64,000 bases of DNA from an uncultured Gammaproteobacteria bacterium (GTDB lineage Bacteria > Pseudomonadota > Gammaproteobacteria > Arenicellales > JAANXG01). The notes under the pieces are model-generated. The model was not told where the DNA came from. It did no database searches and saw only the letters and a list, made by a program, of their open reading frames with translations. Shown here piece by piece: positions 8,852 to 16,147 of this stretch. Each line of letters starts with the position of its first letter. The stretch's first letter is position 1. Location of the stretch: positions 1-64,000 of the forward strand of contig CAMYKK010000001.1 in NCBI GenBank assembly GCA_947258975.1, given 5' to 3'. The translations under genes and the position numbers were made by a program.

Positions 8852-10243
8852 TTAATGAATCGATGTGGGCGTCATCTCGACCCGCTTCAGCAAGCGCGCT
8901 GCCATGTTATCGAAACCCCCGTTGCTCATGATCACAATATGATCGCCGTTAGCCATTTCGTTGGCCACGCGCTCAATGATCGCTGGCACCGAAGGAAGCA
9001 CCTCGACGCCGTCCGCGGCCAGCGAGTTGACGTCCCAGTCGATGTGGGGCGGTTGATAAAGCAGCGTCAAGTTGGCGCTGGATAATGCTCCAGGTAGCGT
9101 ATGCCGGTGCCGGCCCATGCGCATGGTGTTTGATCGCGGCTCGACGATGGCTATGATCCGCTGGTTACCCACATGCTGACGTAACGCTGTGAGCGTCTCT
9201 TGAATTTCCGTTGGGTGATGCGCGAAGTCGTCGTACACGCGTATACCGTTGCGGTCGCCGATTACCTCCAGACGCCGTTTCACTGATCGAAACGAAGCCA
9301 GGCAGTCGCAGGCGTCAGCGGGCGGCACGCCGCAATGGCTGGCTGCGGCGATCGCCGCGAGTGCGTTGGACATGTTGTGTCGGCCGATCAACTGCCATGC
9401 TACTTTGCCGGCGGGTTCCCCCCGATACGCAACTTCAAAGGCGGTGTGGTCTTCGCTCAACGGTCGCCCGGACCACACTCCTTGCGCGGCCGCGCCATGG
9501 TTATCGGACGGCAGTGAATTGAAGCTCTCGAGCGTCGACCAACAGCCGCGATCCAGAACATCTCGTAAATTCTCGTCGGCGCCGTTGACGATCAACAGTC
9601 CGTTGGCGGGCACGATACGGATTAAGTGATGAAATTGCCGCTTGATGTCGTTCAAATCATGGAAAATATCCGCGTGATCGAACTCCAGGTTGTTCAAAAC
9701 CACGGTTCGCGGGTGGTAATGGACGAATTTCGCGCGCTTGTCGAAGAATGCGGTATCGTATTCATCGGCCTCAATTACAAATAATGGGGCGTCGCCGAGC
9801 CGGGCGGATACCGCGAAATTTGTGGGGATACCCCCGATGAGAAAACCCGGGCGAAGTTTCGCTTGGTCAAGAATCCAGGCGAGCATGCTGCTAACCGTGG
9901 TCTTGCCGTGGGTGCCCGCTACTGCCACGACGTGGCGCTGTGCGAGGACGTGCTCGGCAAGCCATTGCGGACCCGAGATATACGGCAAACCGCGATTCAA
10001 GAGTGCCTCCACCGCTGGATTACCGCGCGACAGGGCGTTTCCAACAATCGTAATGTCGGGAGCCGGGTCGAATTGCGCCGGGTCGAACCCGGGGATGATT
10101 TCGACACCAAGATCAGCAAGTTGGTCGCTCATCGGTGGGTACACGTCGTTGTCCGACCCCGTTACGTAATGTCCCAGCTCCCGCGCCAACCGTGCGATCC
10201 CACCCATAAAGGTGCCGCATATACCGAGGATATGGACGTGCAT
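8852..10243 (-). CDS. mpl: UDP-N-acetylmuramate:L-Ala-gamma-D-Glu-meso-DAP ligase
   Basis: Murein recycling ligase that joins the recovered tripeptide to UDP-MurNAc, saving de novo synthesis. The 463-residue protein starts MHVHILGICGTFMGGIARLARELGH, the Mpl-specific version of the MurC N-terminus. It has the ATP-binding GTHGKTTVSSMLAW and the late FDDFAHHPTEI region seen here as YDDFAHHPTEIQ. It begins 1 base after the stop of the small membrane protein gene, so the two are very likely one operon. Confidence 0.95.
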   Translation of the reverse strand: MHVHILGICGTFMGGIARLARELGHYVTGSDNDVYPPMSDQLADLGVEIIPGFDPAQFDPAPDITIVGNALSRGNPAVEALLNRGLPYISGPQWLAEHVLAQRHVVAVAGTHGKTTVSSMLAWILDQAKLRPGFLIGGIPTNFAVSARLGDAPLFVIEADEYDTAFFDKRAKFVHYHPRTVVLNNLEFDHADIFHDLNDIKRQFHHLIRIVPANGLLIVNGADENLRDVLDRGCWSTLESFNSLPSDNHGAAAQGVWSGRPLSEDHTAFEVAYRGEPAGKVAWQLIGRHNMSNALAAIAAASHCGVPPADACDCLASFRSVKRRLEVIGDRNGIRVYDDFAHHPTEIQETLTALRQHVGNQRIIAIVEPRSNTMRMGRHRHTLPGALSSANLTLLYQPPHIDWDVNSLAADGVEVLPSVPAIIERVANEMANGDHIVIMSNGGFDNMAARLLKRVEMTPTSIH

Positions 10244-10244
10244 G

Positions 10245-10754
10245 TCAGCCGATTTGACCGAATGCCATAAAAACCACGATCAATGTAAACACCTGGCAAG
10301 CCACTGTAATTAGAAAACTCACGCCGGCACCGAAATCCAACGCGTGCTTCATTACATAGACCGCAATTGCCAGTACCCAGATGCTGAGCGCGAACAGCAA
10401 GGTCATCGGCATAGACGCGTCCGGAGACTCCTGCACCTGATACAGCCAGCCAACGACCGGCCACGCGACGAGTTGTAATAGCGCGCTGGTGCCGAAGATT
10501 GCGGTTATAGTCTGTCGGAAGCGCTCGACTCTTGATTTCCAACGAAGCACGATCCAGATCGCAAATCCAAACACAACCACTTGCGCCGTTGACATCGCTA
10601 CAACGAGAGGAATCTGGCCTTCGGCGCGGTGAGTCAGAATGTTGGTCACGATTGCGGCGATGGTGGTTGCCGCAACGAGTGTACTATTGGCCGGCAGGTC
10701 TTGTGGTTTTGCCTGGAACAGGCAAAGATCGAGCAGAAGTTTCAGAACATTCAT
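10245..10754 (-). CDS. Hypothetical inner-membrane protein
   Basis: A 169-residue protein with four or five predicted membrane segments (about 24-40, 52-71, 86-105, 118-135 and 142-165). I do not recognise a named family; the Yip1-like domain group is one candidate because of the small multi-helix layout. Its stop is 1 base before mpl, so it probably heads the mpl transcript. The ORF 10162-10542 in another frame is a shadow. Confidence 0.7.
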   Translation of the reverse strand: MNVLKLLLDLCLFQAKPQDLPANSTLVAATTIAAIVTNILTHRAEGQIPLVVAMSTAQVVVFGFAIWIVLRWKSRVERFRQTITAIFGTSALLQLVAWPVVGWLYQVQESPDASMPMTLLFALSIWVLAIAVYVMKHALDFGAGVSFLITVACQVFTLIVVFMAFGQIG

Positions 10755-10786
10755 TCGGTCATACTAATATAGTTGCGCACTCAACG

Positions 10787-11896
10787 GTGAGCTTACTCGT
10801 CATACAAGACGCCCGACTACTCAACGAGCGGTGCCGGGAGTTGGCATCCTGCTCCTGGATTGGTATCGATACCGAGTTCCTGCGCGAGCGAACCTACTAC
10901 CCGCGCTTGTGTCTGGTTCAGGTTTCCAGCTCTAACGGGGTGATAGGCATCGATCCTCTGAAGTGCGACACCCTAGAGCCCTTGATTCACGTGCTTGGTG
11001 ACAGCGCGCAGTCGAAGGTGATCCACGCGGCGCGTCAGGATTTGGAGGTCTTATACCATATCTGTGGTTGGGTGCCGCAACCGGTTTTCGATACTCAGAT
11101 CGCCGCGGCCTTGCTTGGTTTTGGAGATCAAGTCAGTTATGCATCGCTGGTAGCACAGATCGCAGGCAAAACGCTGTCCAAGCATGAGACACGGACCGAT
11201 TGGTGCTCGCGGCCGTTAACCGCTGGCCAACTTGAATATGCATACCAGGATGTCAGCCACTTGGGCGAGTTACATCAATATCTAAAAGCGGAACTAGAAC
11301 GCCGGAATCGTCTGGCGTGGCTGGAGGAAGAGTGCCGCCCGTTGGCGAACCCGGCACTTTACGCCATGGAGCCAAAACACGCCTACAAACGACTACGAAG
11401 CGGTCATTCCTTGGACTTACAGTCCCAACATCTACTCAAGCACCTCGCGATATGGCGGGAGCGAACCGCACAACGCAAAGACCTGCCCAGGAACTGGGTC
11501 ATAAACGATAACCAGCTCGTGGACATCGCCGCCGCCAAGCCCCAACGACAGGATCAGTTGTCTGCGATCGAAGGTGTCCCGTCTCGATTCGTGCACCGCT
11601 ACGGCAACGCGGTACTGTCGGTGATCGGCCGTTACTACCGCGGGAACGACGGAAAAACCGTGTGGGAACCGCCCGCGCGGCTCAACGATCGCGAGAAGCA
11701 ATTGGCGGACCGTCTGATTGAAATCATTAGAGTACGGGCTCAGCTGGAGCATGTTTCCCCTACTTTGGTTGCTTCGCGCAAGGAAGTGAACCGCTTCGTG
11801 CGGCAACAGCAGCATCATCCACTGGCAACCGGGTGGCGTTTTGAACTGGTTGGCCGCAGGTTGTTGCAAGAGCTGGAGGCCGGCCAAGACGGTTAA
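10787..11896 (+). CDS. rnd: Ribonuclease D
   Basis: 3-prime exonuclease of tRNA maturation. The 369-residue protein has the DEDD exonuclease signature (WIGIDTEFLRERTYYP, VIHAARQDLEVL, YAYQDVSHL) and a C-terminal HRDC region (about residues 205-285, RERTAQRKDLPRNWV). The track ORF is too long. The GTG at 10787 is in frame and starts the family N-terminus SLLVIQDARLL, leaving only 32 bases to the divergent membrane-protein gene, where both promoters must overlap. Confidence 0.92.
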   Translation: MSLLVIQDARLLNERCRELASCSWIGIDTEFLRERTYYPRLCLVQVSSSNGVIGIDPLKCDTLEPLIHVLGDSAQSKVIHAARQDLEVLYHICGWVPQPVFDTQIAAALLGFGDQVSYASLVAQIAGKTLSKHETRTDWCSRPLTAGQLEYAYQDVSHLGELHQYLKAELERRNRLAWLEEECRPLANPALYAMEPKHAYKRLRSGHSLDLQSQHLLKHLAIWRERTAQRKDLPRNWVINDNQLVDIAAAKPQRQDQLSAIEGVPSRFVHRYGNAVLSVIGRYYRGNDGKTVWEPPARLNDREKQLADRLIEIIRVRAQLEHVSPTLVASRKEVNRFVRQQQHHPLATGWRFELVGRRLLQELEAGQDG

Positions 11897-11957
11897 TGGT
11901 TAGTGATGCTTAGTAGTCCGGTCCCGTCACAGAGGGGCCAGATCCATTAAAGCTAAT

Positions 11958-12037
11958 GTGTGGGAGCGCCTTTTCCCCTGCTATGCGGGGACAAGCAGGC
12001 GTGATAATTTTTTTGCGGCAGAATACCGCTCCCACAG
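11958..12037. repeat. 80-base foldback repeat
   Basis: GTGTGGGAGCG at the left end pairs with CGCTCCCACAG at the right. Inside is CCCCTGCTATGCGGGGACAAGCAGG, a copy of the TGCGGGGACAAGC unit. This is the most complete copy of the dispersed REP-like family in the window and could act as a bidirectional terminator between rnd and the cupin gene. Confidence 0.7.
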
Positions 12038-12073
12038 ATCTTCTCTTTTTAGAAAAAAATAAATCCCCTTAAT

Positions 12074-12471
12074 TTATGTCACTTTATTTACTACGTTACC
12101 CCACGCTAGAGCAAAACCGTATCGCCCCGGGTACGGCGGAGCACAGATACATAACAAGGTGAGCGGCTCGACGCCGGTGTTGGTAATTCGATGCGGTGTT
12201 CCGGGTAAGATCAATATCTTGTTCCCCGTTTGAACCGGACACACTTCGTCGCCCAAAGTCATTCGTCCGGTACCGGGGGTAATGTGATAGAGTTCTTCGG
12301 CGTCGTGGTGTTTGTGCAACGACGTGGTTCCCTTCGCCTCGATGATCGCTTGCCCCGGACTTTTCGCGGCAACGCCACGCAGGCGGGGATGCGGGAGTTT
12401 GCGGGTAATCGCCGGTGTTTGGCGATATAGGATTTAATGTTGGTTTTCCCTGTATTGTCACCCCTGCGCAA
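12074..12471 (-). pseudogene. Cupin domain protein with an apparent frameshift
   Basis: The downstream part reads as a clear single-domain cupin: LHKHHDAEELYHITPGTGRMTLGDE, then LILPGTPHRITNTGVEPLTLLC, with the metal-binding His and Glu residues present. Homologous text continues upstream in the same frame as LPHPRLRGVAAKSPGQAIIEAKG, but this frame has no usable start before an in-frame stop. The preceding family-like NIKSYIAK is in a different frame. A one-base indel near 12410-12435 explains this. Alternatively a short cupin starts at the TTG at 12319. Function of the intact family is unknown (small-molecule binding or isomerase-like). Confidence 0.6.
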
Positions 12472-12536
12472 CTGTCAGGTCAGGAAAATACCCCCGTTTA
12501 TTGTTTCTGCTACATACGTTTGTTGGAGATTCGAAA

Positions 12537-13517
12537 GTGATCACTCTCGTCACAGGTGGAAGCGGCTTTGTAGGCAGTCATCTCGTTGACGGGTTCTTAC
12601 AGGCAGGGCATGACGTGCGATGTTTGGTGCGTTTACAGTCGCGCCCGGGATGGCTGGAGGACAAGCAGGTCGAGTTGGTGGAAGGTGATTGCACGCGGCC
12701 TGATACTCTGATCTCTGCGGTGCAGGGGGTGGATATCGTTGTACACGCTGCCGGCGTAACGTGGACCGCGAAGCGTTCCAAATACTTCCATGTCAACGCG
12801 GTCGGGACGCATAATCTCCTGCTGGCGTGTGCCGAGCATGCGCCCGCGCTTAGACGTTTCCTGTTTATTTCCAGCCAGGCAGCGGCGGGTCCAGCGCACA
12901 ATGGGCGGGCGTTGACCGAGCGCGACGCGCCACGGCCGATCTCGCCTTACGGCGCGAGCAAATTGCTCGCCGAGAGCCATGTCTCCGCCTTTGCGGGGCG
13001 ATTTCCTTGCATTATCCTGCGGCCGAGTGCGGTTTATGGGCCCCGTGACCGGAATTTTTTACCCTATGTTCGCATGGTTAAGCACGGTTTCCTGGTAGAA
13101 TTGGGGACCGGGCAGCGTGTGGCGAGTCTCTGCCACGTTCAGGATGTGGTAGCTTGTGCGTTGAACGCGGCCGATAGCCAGGTTCCTTCGGGGTCGGTAT
13201 ATTTCGTCGCTGACGCAGAACCATATGCTTGGCGGGACGTGGAAAAGGGCGTTTGCGCAGCATTGGAGGTCAATCCGCGGCGGCTGACGGTTCCCGGTTG
13301 GTGTGTGCGGGTGTTCGGTGGGCTGGGTCAATTATATGGACTTATAACAGATCGACCGGTTAGGATTAATACCGCACGGGCGGCGGAGCTGCTGGAGAAA
13401 CGCTGGATCTGTGACGTTACTAAAATGACTAATGAACTCGGGTTCACATCCAGCATGGAATTGACCCGAGGATTACAACAGCTGGTTCGCTGGTACCAAG
13501 AACAATATTGGTTATGA
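12537..13517 (+). CDS. NAD-dependent epimerase/dehydratase, candidate ketosphinganine-type reductase
   Basis: Extended short-chain dehydrogenase of 326 residues with the cofactor motif TGGSGFVGSHL and the active-site pair in YGASK. The overall text resembles 3-beta-hydroxysteroid-dehydrogenase-like proteins, the same group as the ceramide reductase CerR of Caulobacter. The GTG at 12537 has GGAG 8 bases upstream. The stop overlaps the start of the oxoamine synthase gene as ATGA, so the two are translationally coupled. It would then reduce the 3-keto product of its partner. The fold and coupling are visible; the substrate is inferred from context only. Confidence 0.8.
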   Translation: MITLVTGGSGFVGSHLVDGFLQAGHDVRCLVRLQSRPGWLEDKQVELVEGDCTRPDTLISAVQGVDIVVHAAGVTWTAKRSKYFHVNAVGTHNLLLACAEHAPALRRFLFISSQAAAGPAHNGRALTERDAPRPISPYGASKLLAESHVSAFAGRFPCIILRPSAVYGPRDRNFLPYVRMVKHGFLVELGTGQRVASLCHVQDVVACALNAADSQVPSGSVYFVADAEPYAWRDVEKGVCAALEVNPRRLTVPGWCVRVFGGLGQLYGLITDRPVRINTARAAELLEKRWICDVTKMTNELGFTSSMELTRGLQQLVRWYQEQYWL

Positions 13518-14743
13518 CAAACCGAATCCTCGCCAAACAACATGCTCTAAGCCGCCTGCGCGCAGGCATCTTCGATAAATGCCAAAAGTTTACCCGCGCC
13601 CAAGAGCTCATCGAGGCCGGTATCTATCCCTACTTCCACACGGTGGAGTCTGCCCAGGAGCCTGAAGTCGTCTGCGACGGGCGGCCGATGATAATGATGA
13701 GTTCCAACAATTATCTCGGACTGACCAGCCATCCTAAGGTGAAGGAAGCGGCGATCGACGCGGTGCGCCGCTATGGCACCGGGTGCGCCGGCTCGCGGTT
13801 TCTGAATGGCACCCTGGCTATTCACGAGGAACTCGAGTCCCGGCTGGCAAAGTTCCTCCGCAAAGACGCCGCGCTCGTATTCCCCACTGGTTTTCAAGCG
13901 AACCTCGGCGCGATCTCGGCCCTGGTAGGCAAGCATGACCTGATCGTGATCGACAAAATGAATCACGCCAGCATCTTTGACGGGTGCCGGTTGTCATTCG
14001 GGCAAATCCGCAAGTTCAAACACAACGACATGGAAGATCTGGAACGAATCCTCCGCGACAATTCAGGAAAAGCCGCGTTGGTGGTTGTGGACGGCGTGTT
14101 CAGCATGGAGGGCGATATCGCTGAATTGCCGGGTATAGTAGAACTGTGTCAGCAATATAACGCCGGATTGATGGTAGACGATGCGCACGGCATCGGCGTT
14201 CTTGGAGACCATGGCCGCGGCACTGCGGAACATTTCGGTCTTGAAGCAGACGTGGATCTCATCATGGGTACGTATAGCAAATCCCTTGCGACCATCGGAG
14301 GATGTCTGGCCGCGGATGCGGATGTGATTGACTACCTCAAGCATCACGCCCGCTCTCTGATCTTTTCGGCTAGTCTGCCGCCGGCGCCGGTGGCCGCGGC
14401 CTTGGCGTCATTACAAATCATCGAAGACGAACCAGAGCGCCGCGATCGGCTGTGGCGCAATGCGTCATACTTGCGCGAGGGGTTCGTGAATCTCGGCTTC
14501 GACATCGGAGTGAGCGAGACGCCGATTGTGCCGGTGGTTGTGGGCGATGAAGAACAGGTGTTGGTGACTTGGCGGCGCTTGTTTGACCATGGAGTTTTCG
14601 CGAGCCCGGTGCTTTACCCGGCGGTGCCGCCGGACATGGCCCTCATTCGCACCAGTTGCATGGCGACGCATACCATCGAACAACTCGACATGGTGCTGGA
14701 TGTGTTCGGGCGCGTCGGCCGTGAGATGGCACTTATCGACTAA
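13514..14743 (+). CDS. Alpha-oxoamine synthase, serine palmitoyltransferase-like
   Basis: PLP enzyme of 409 residues that condenses an amino acid with an acyl thioester and releases CO2. Family blocks are MMSSNNYLGLTSHP, YGTGCAGSRFLNGT, DKMNHASIFDGC, VDDAHGIGVLGDHGRG and GTYSKSLATIGG with PLP-lysine Lys256. The N-terminal PYFHTVES region and the end (CMATHTIEQLDMVLDVF) look closer to bacterial serine palmitoyltransferases than to BioF or 2-amino-3-ketobutyrate ligase, and there are no biotin genes nearby. Alternatives in the same family are cysteate acyltransferase of sulfonolipid synthesis and CqsA-type autoinducer synthase. The coupled reductase and the following exporter favour a lipid product. 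Confidence 0.82.
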   Translation: MTNRILAKQHALSRLRAGIFDKCQKFTRAQELIEAGIYPYFHTVESAQEPEVVCDGRPMIMMSSNNYLGLTSHPKVKEAAIDAVRRYGTGCAGSRFLNGTLAIHEELESRLAKFLRKDAALVFPTGFQANLGAISALVGKHDLIVIDKMNHASIFDGCRLSFGQIRKFKHNDMEDLERILRDNSGKAALVVVDGVFSMEGDIAELPGIVELCQQYNAGLMVDDAHGIGVLGDHGRGTAEHFGLEADVDLIMGTYSKSLATIGGCLAADADVIDYLKHHARSLIFSASLPPAPVAAALASLQIIEDEPERRDRLWRNASYLREGFVNLGFDIGVSETPIVPVVVGDEEQVLVTWRRLFDHGVFASPVLYPAVPPDMALIRTSCMATHTIEQLDMVLDVFGRVGREMALID

Positions 14744-14749
14744 CTCCGC

Positions 14750-15841
14750 ATGTGCCGTTGGCTAGGCCTATTATTGGCTGCGTCGGTAGTTGGCCTTGGA
14801 GCCGCTCAGGCTTCCGAGAGTGAGGTCAAAGATCACCGCCCCGTGCTTCTCGGCGCAGAATCATATACCGAGGGCTGGGATCAATATTTCTATTTCGAGG
14901 ACGGCACCTTCCTCGCCGTTCAGTTCTTTATCAGCAATTATGGGCCGACTGATCATCGCGCGATGGTGATCGGTTCGCTGTCGTCTTCCCAAAGTAACGA
15001 GCCCATGGTAATCAAGAACGGCCGCGGCCGTAAAGATTGGAGTTTCGAGGACAGCAAGTTGGATCTCAAGGTCGCAAACCACCGGTTCAGTGGGACCCAT
15101 CCTCATTATCGATTGTATCTGCGCAATAGCCGGGGCGAAGTCGATCTGAACGTGGAAGCAAGCGTTGATCCCTGGCGGCTCGGACACATTCCAGACGCCG
15201 CATCGGAGATCTTTCAGTACGTCTCCTACATCATGCCCATGGCCCGTGCCCAGGGCCGATTCCGGCGCGGCTCCGAGAGTACGGGTAGCGCGGGACCATG
15301 GAAAACGCTGCGCGACGGCCGAGGCTTCGCGATCCGCTATTTGAACAACAGCGCTCTGTCCAAGGTCGCGCGCAGTTGGGTACGAGTCGCGACCATTGAC
15401 ACCCAGGACCCGTCGTCGCCGGTCTTTTACCTCGTGCAGCGGCCGGGACAGAAGCAGTCGAGCTTTCTCGCGATCACAGTTGGTGGAGAAATTCGTCAGC
15501 AATGGACGGGATTCCCGGTCACGCTAGTCATCCCCGAACAGGACGCCCCGAATGAAGCCGAACATGACGCCGAGGATTACCGGCTGCCGCCGGATGCTAT
15601 CCAGTTCCAGATTACGGGTGCCGACGGGACGGTAACGGGTAATATTACGATGACGCGTCTGCTGCAGCGATTCGATTTCGTGCGCGAGCTCAAGCGCATC
15701 GAGCGGTTTTTTGTGCGGTTTTTGAATACACCGGTGCATTATCGGTACCTCGCACAATACGACTTGAGTTATCAGGGCAAGGAGGGTGGACAACGGTTGA
15801 CTGGGACCGCCTTGGCCGAGATCATGACTCTGAAGCGTTGA
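14750..15841 (+). CDS. Exported lipocalin-like protein (AttH/CrtC/Svf1-like)
   Basis: A 363-residue exported protein with a signal peptide (about 1-22, ending GAAQAS). The body is beta-rich. The region WDQYFYFEDGTFLAVQFFISNYG followed by a long strand series resembles the double-lipocalin fold shared by AttH, carotenoid hydratase CrtC and yeast Svf1. That assignment is a by-eye judgement. Svf1 is reported to carry ceramides, which is notable because this gene starts 6 bases after the serine-palmitoyltransferase-like gene and precedes a lipid-type RND exporter. I infer a periplasmic carrier or modifier of the lipid product. The conserved catalytic residues of CrtC are not evident. Confidence 0.55.
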   Translation: MCRWLGLLLAASVVGLGAAQASESEVKDHRPVLLGAESYTEGWDQYFYFEDGTFLAVQFFISNYGPTDHRAMVIGSLSSSQSNEPMVIKNGRGRKDWSFEDSKLDLKVANHRFSGTHPHYRLYLRNSRGEVDLNVEASVDPWRLGHIPDAASEIFQYVSYIMPMARAQGRFRRGSESTGSAGPWKTLRDGRGFAIRYLNNSALSKVARSWVRVATIDTQDPSSPVFYLVQRPGQKQSSFLAITVGGEIRQQWTGFPVTLVIPEQDAPNEAEHDAEDYRLPPDAIQFQITGADGTVTGNITMTRLLQRFDFVRELKRIERFFVRFLNTPVHYRYLAQYDLSYQGKEGGQRLTGTALAEIMTLKR

Positions 15842-16147
15842 CTTGTCTCGCGCAGCCGGGCGCCGGAAGCTCGGGCTGGATGTGATGTCCGTAGAAATGG
15901 GTTCAGACCCGAATGGCACTTAACTTAAGCCTTACAGAGGCTAAAAAGCGCTGAATTGAGGGAGAGTTTCCGGGACCGTCGCCAGCAAGGATGCTGGCGT
16001 CGAGCCTACATGGAGGTATTGACGGCGTGTCCCGGGAATTGTCTCTCGGTTCAGCGTGTCGTGATCCCTTAAGTAAGTGCCATTCGGTTCAGACCCCGGA
16101 AATAGGGGATCTGTCCTCTGTTTTCGATGCATGTGTTTTAAGTTGGT
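15842..16147. other. Gap holding the foldback element
   Basis: About 300 bases between the lipocalin and exporter genes. Nearly all of it is the palindromic element listed separately; no gene is seen. If the element terminates transcription, the exporter would need its own promoter near 16100-16145, where TTTTCGATGCATGTG and a weak TATGGT occur. Confidence 0.4.
15909..16087. mobile_element. MITE-like palindromic foldback element
   Basis: Terminal inverted repeats CCGAATGGCACTTAACTTAAG (15909-15929) and CTTAAGTAAGTGCCATTCGG (16068-16087) match except for one missing base. Further in, GAGAG..CCGGGAC pairs with GTCCCGGG..CTCTC and GCCAGCA pairs with TGCTGGC around the centre, so the whole 180 bases can fold back. 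There is no ORF, as expected for a non-autonomous element. A partial inner copy (GTCGAGCCTACATGGA, GTGTCCCGG) recurs near 61.43 kb. Confidence 0.65.

Noticed and set aside
13514-14743. BioF (8-amino-7-oxononanoate synthase) annotation for the oxoamine synthase
   Set aside because: No biotin genes nearby and the context is a lipid-type exporter and reductase; kept only as an alternative.
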